From JAJTFW01 sp964534995 (GTDB lineage Bacteria; Bacteroidota; Bacteroidia; AKYH767-A; OLB10): a DNA stretch of 22,427 nt. Both the position numbers and the translations under genes were made by a program. The notes below the pieces were generated by a model. It was not told the DNA's origin, ran no database searches, and was given only the letters and a program-made list of their open reading frames with translations. Shown piece by piece: positions 21,838 to 22,427 of the stretch. The stretch spans positions 1 to 22,427 of the forward strand of contig CAZHSC010000057.1 in the NCBI GenBank assembly GCA_964534995.1, read 5' to 3'. Within the stretch, counting starts at the first letter, position 1; each line of letters opens with the position of its first letter.

Positions 21838-22427
21838 CCTTTAATCTGATATTCGTTAATTTTCCGGTATAAGGTCCTTTCGGATATCCCCAATTCTCTG
21901 GCGGCTTCTTTGCGTTTACCCTTATACTTTTCCAGGGCTTTGCGTATCATTTCCTTTTCTTTATCAGAGAGAGAAAGTGATTCGTCTTCAAGTTCTTCAT
22001 GGGGCTCAATCTTCAGGGGTTTGGTGGAGATAGTTACTCCCGGTTGTGTTTCAATAATGCGTGGCTCTTCCTTTCTGTAATGGTCTCGTTCAAAAGTATC
22101 CTCCTCCTGAATACTGACCGGGCCATTGCTCATGATGGTGGCAACCACCTTCTTCAGTTCGGTGAGGTCTTTTTTCATGTCGAAGAGTACCTTGTACAAC
22201 AACTCCCTTTCACTGAAGTCGCCGCTTCCTTTTATTTCATCACGCAGCACTACCGGCAATGATTTTCCATTTTCTGCCGGCAGGTATTTCAACAGGGTTT
22301 CAGCCGTAATCTCCTTTTTTTGTTCGAGGATCGAAAGTTGTTCCGTTACATTTTTAAGTTGCCTTACATTTCCGGGCCAGCGATATTCCGTTAGCAGGCG
22401 CTGGGCTTCAGGCTGTAAATGGATGAC
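21834..22427 (-). CDS. Sigma-54-dependent transcriptional activator (C-terminal part)
   Basis: The frame is open to the right edge of the window (197 residues visible), so the N-terminus and most of the AAA+ domain lie outside. The first visible residues include YRWPGNVRQLKNV, the conserved end of the sigma-54 activator AAA+ module. A variable, acidic linker of about 100 residues follows (IQEEDTFERDHYRKEEPRII and on), with no known domain. The C-terminus is a Fis-type helix-turn-helix: SLSDKEKEMIRKALEKYKGK, then RKEAARELGISERTLYRKIN. It should bind enhancer-like sites and open RNA polymerase-sigma54 promoters. It is the first visible gene of the lptE-TPR-secG transcript, overlapping lptE by 4 bp. 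Whether its target is this envelope operon cannot be read from the sequence. Confidence 0.93.
   Translation of the reverse strand, partial: VIHLQPEAQRLLTEYRWPGNVRQLKNVTEQLSILEQKKEITAETLLKYLPAENGKSLPVVLRDEIKGSGDFSERELLYKVLFDMKKDLTELKKVVATIMSNGPVSIQEEDTFERDHYRKEEPRIIETQPGVTISTKPLKIEPHEELEDESLSLSDKEKEMIRKALEKYKGKRKEAARELGISERTLYRKINEYQIKG

Noticed and set aside
1..22427. CRISPR arrays, insertion sequences, tRNA/rRNA genes, phage or toxin-antitoxin modules
   Set aside because: No regularly spaced repeats, transposase-like ORFs, tRNA cloverleafs or rRNA sequence were seen; short MazG here is the pyrophosphohydrolase, not part of a MazEF pair.

Overview
The window looks like ordinary chromosome from a member of the Bacteroidota, probably near Chitinophagales/Sphingobacteriales. 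The evidence is a GldA-type gliding-motility ATPase, a remnant of a type IX secretion (T9SS) C-terminal sorting domain, a Bacteroidota-type LptE lipoprotein, a Wza/Wzc pair of the Bacteroidota kind, and repeated promoter -7 boxes of the form TAnnTTTG close to start codons. Most starts have no Shine-Dalgarno sequence. There is no phage, insertion sequence, CRISPR array, tRNA or rRNA. Nearly all genes are housekeeping.

Left part (1-4900): a secreted CotH-family protein runs off the left edge, followed (all minus strand) by thyA with a strong terminator. A small plus-strand lipoprotein gene comes next, then a CorC/HlyC-type membrane protein, then a dtd-mazG quality-control pair (minus).

Middle (4900-11932): rsgA and gldA diverge from one short region in which each has its own -7 box almost touching its start codon. 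metK follows with a Lys-rich tail and a clear terminator. A DUF2461 protein and a 74-residue protein with a basic half and an acidic half diverge from the next promoter region. The small gene converges on anmK with no gap. An acyl-CoA dehydrogenase diverges from anmK.

11933-15146: a Wza-like outer-membrane export lipoprotein and a Wzc-like tyrosine autokinase overlap by ATGA. They lie tightly behind the acyl-CoA dehydrogenase and have no glycosyltransferases nearby. They meet murF tail to tail with a 13-bp overlap.

15134-22427 is all minus strand. Read in the direction of transcription it is: sigma-54 activator (partial), lptE, a long low-complexity TPR protein and secG, all overlapping or tightly spaced; tandem hairpins built from one 7-bp motif; groES-groEL; a terminator; a broken T9SS-sorted gene remnant; a near-identical second copy of the groEL terminator; and murF.

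I found no convincing undescribed system. The best leads are the duplicated terminator bracketing a T9SS gene remnant, the tandem TGACAGC hairpins between secG and groES, the very short leaders implied by -7 boxes (notably rsgA with a GTG start), and the charge-split 74-residue protein.
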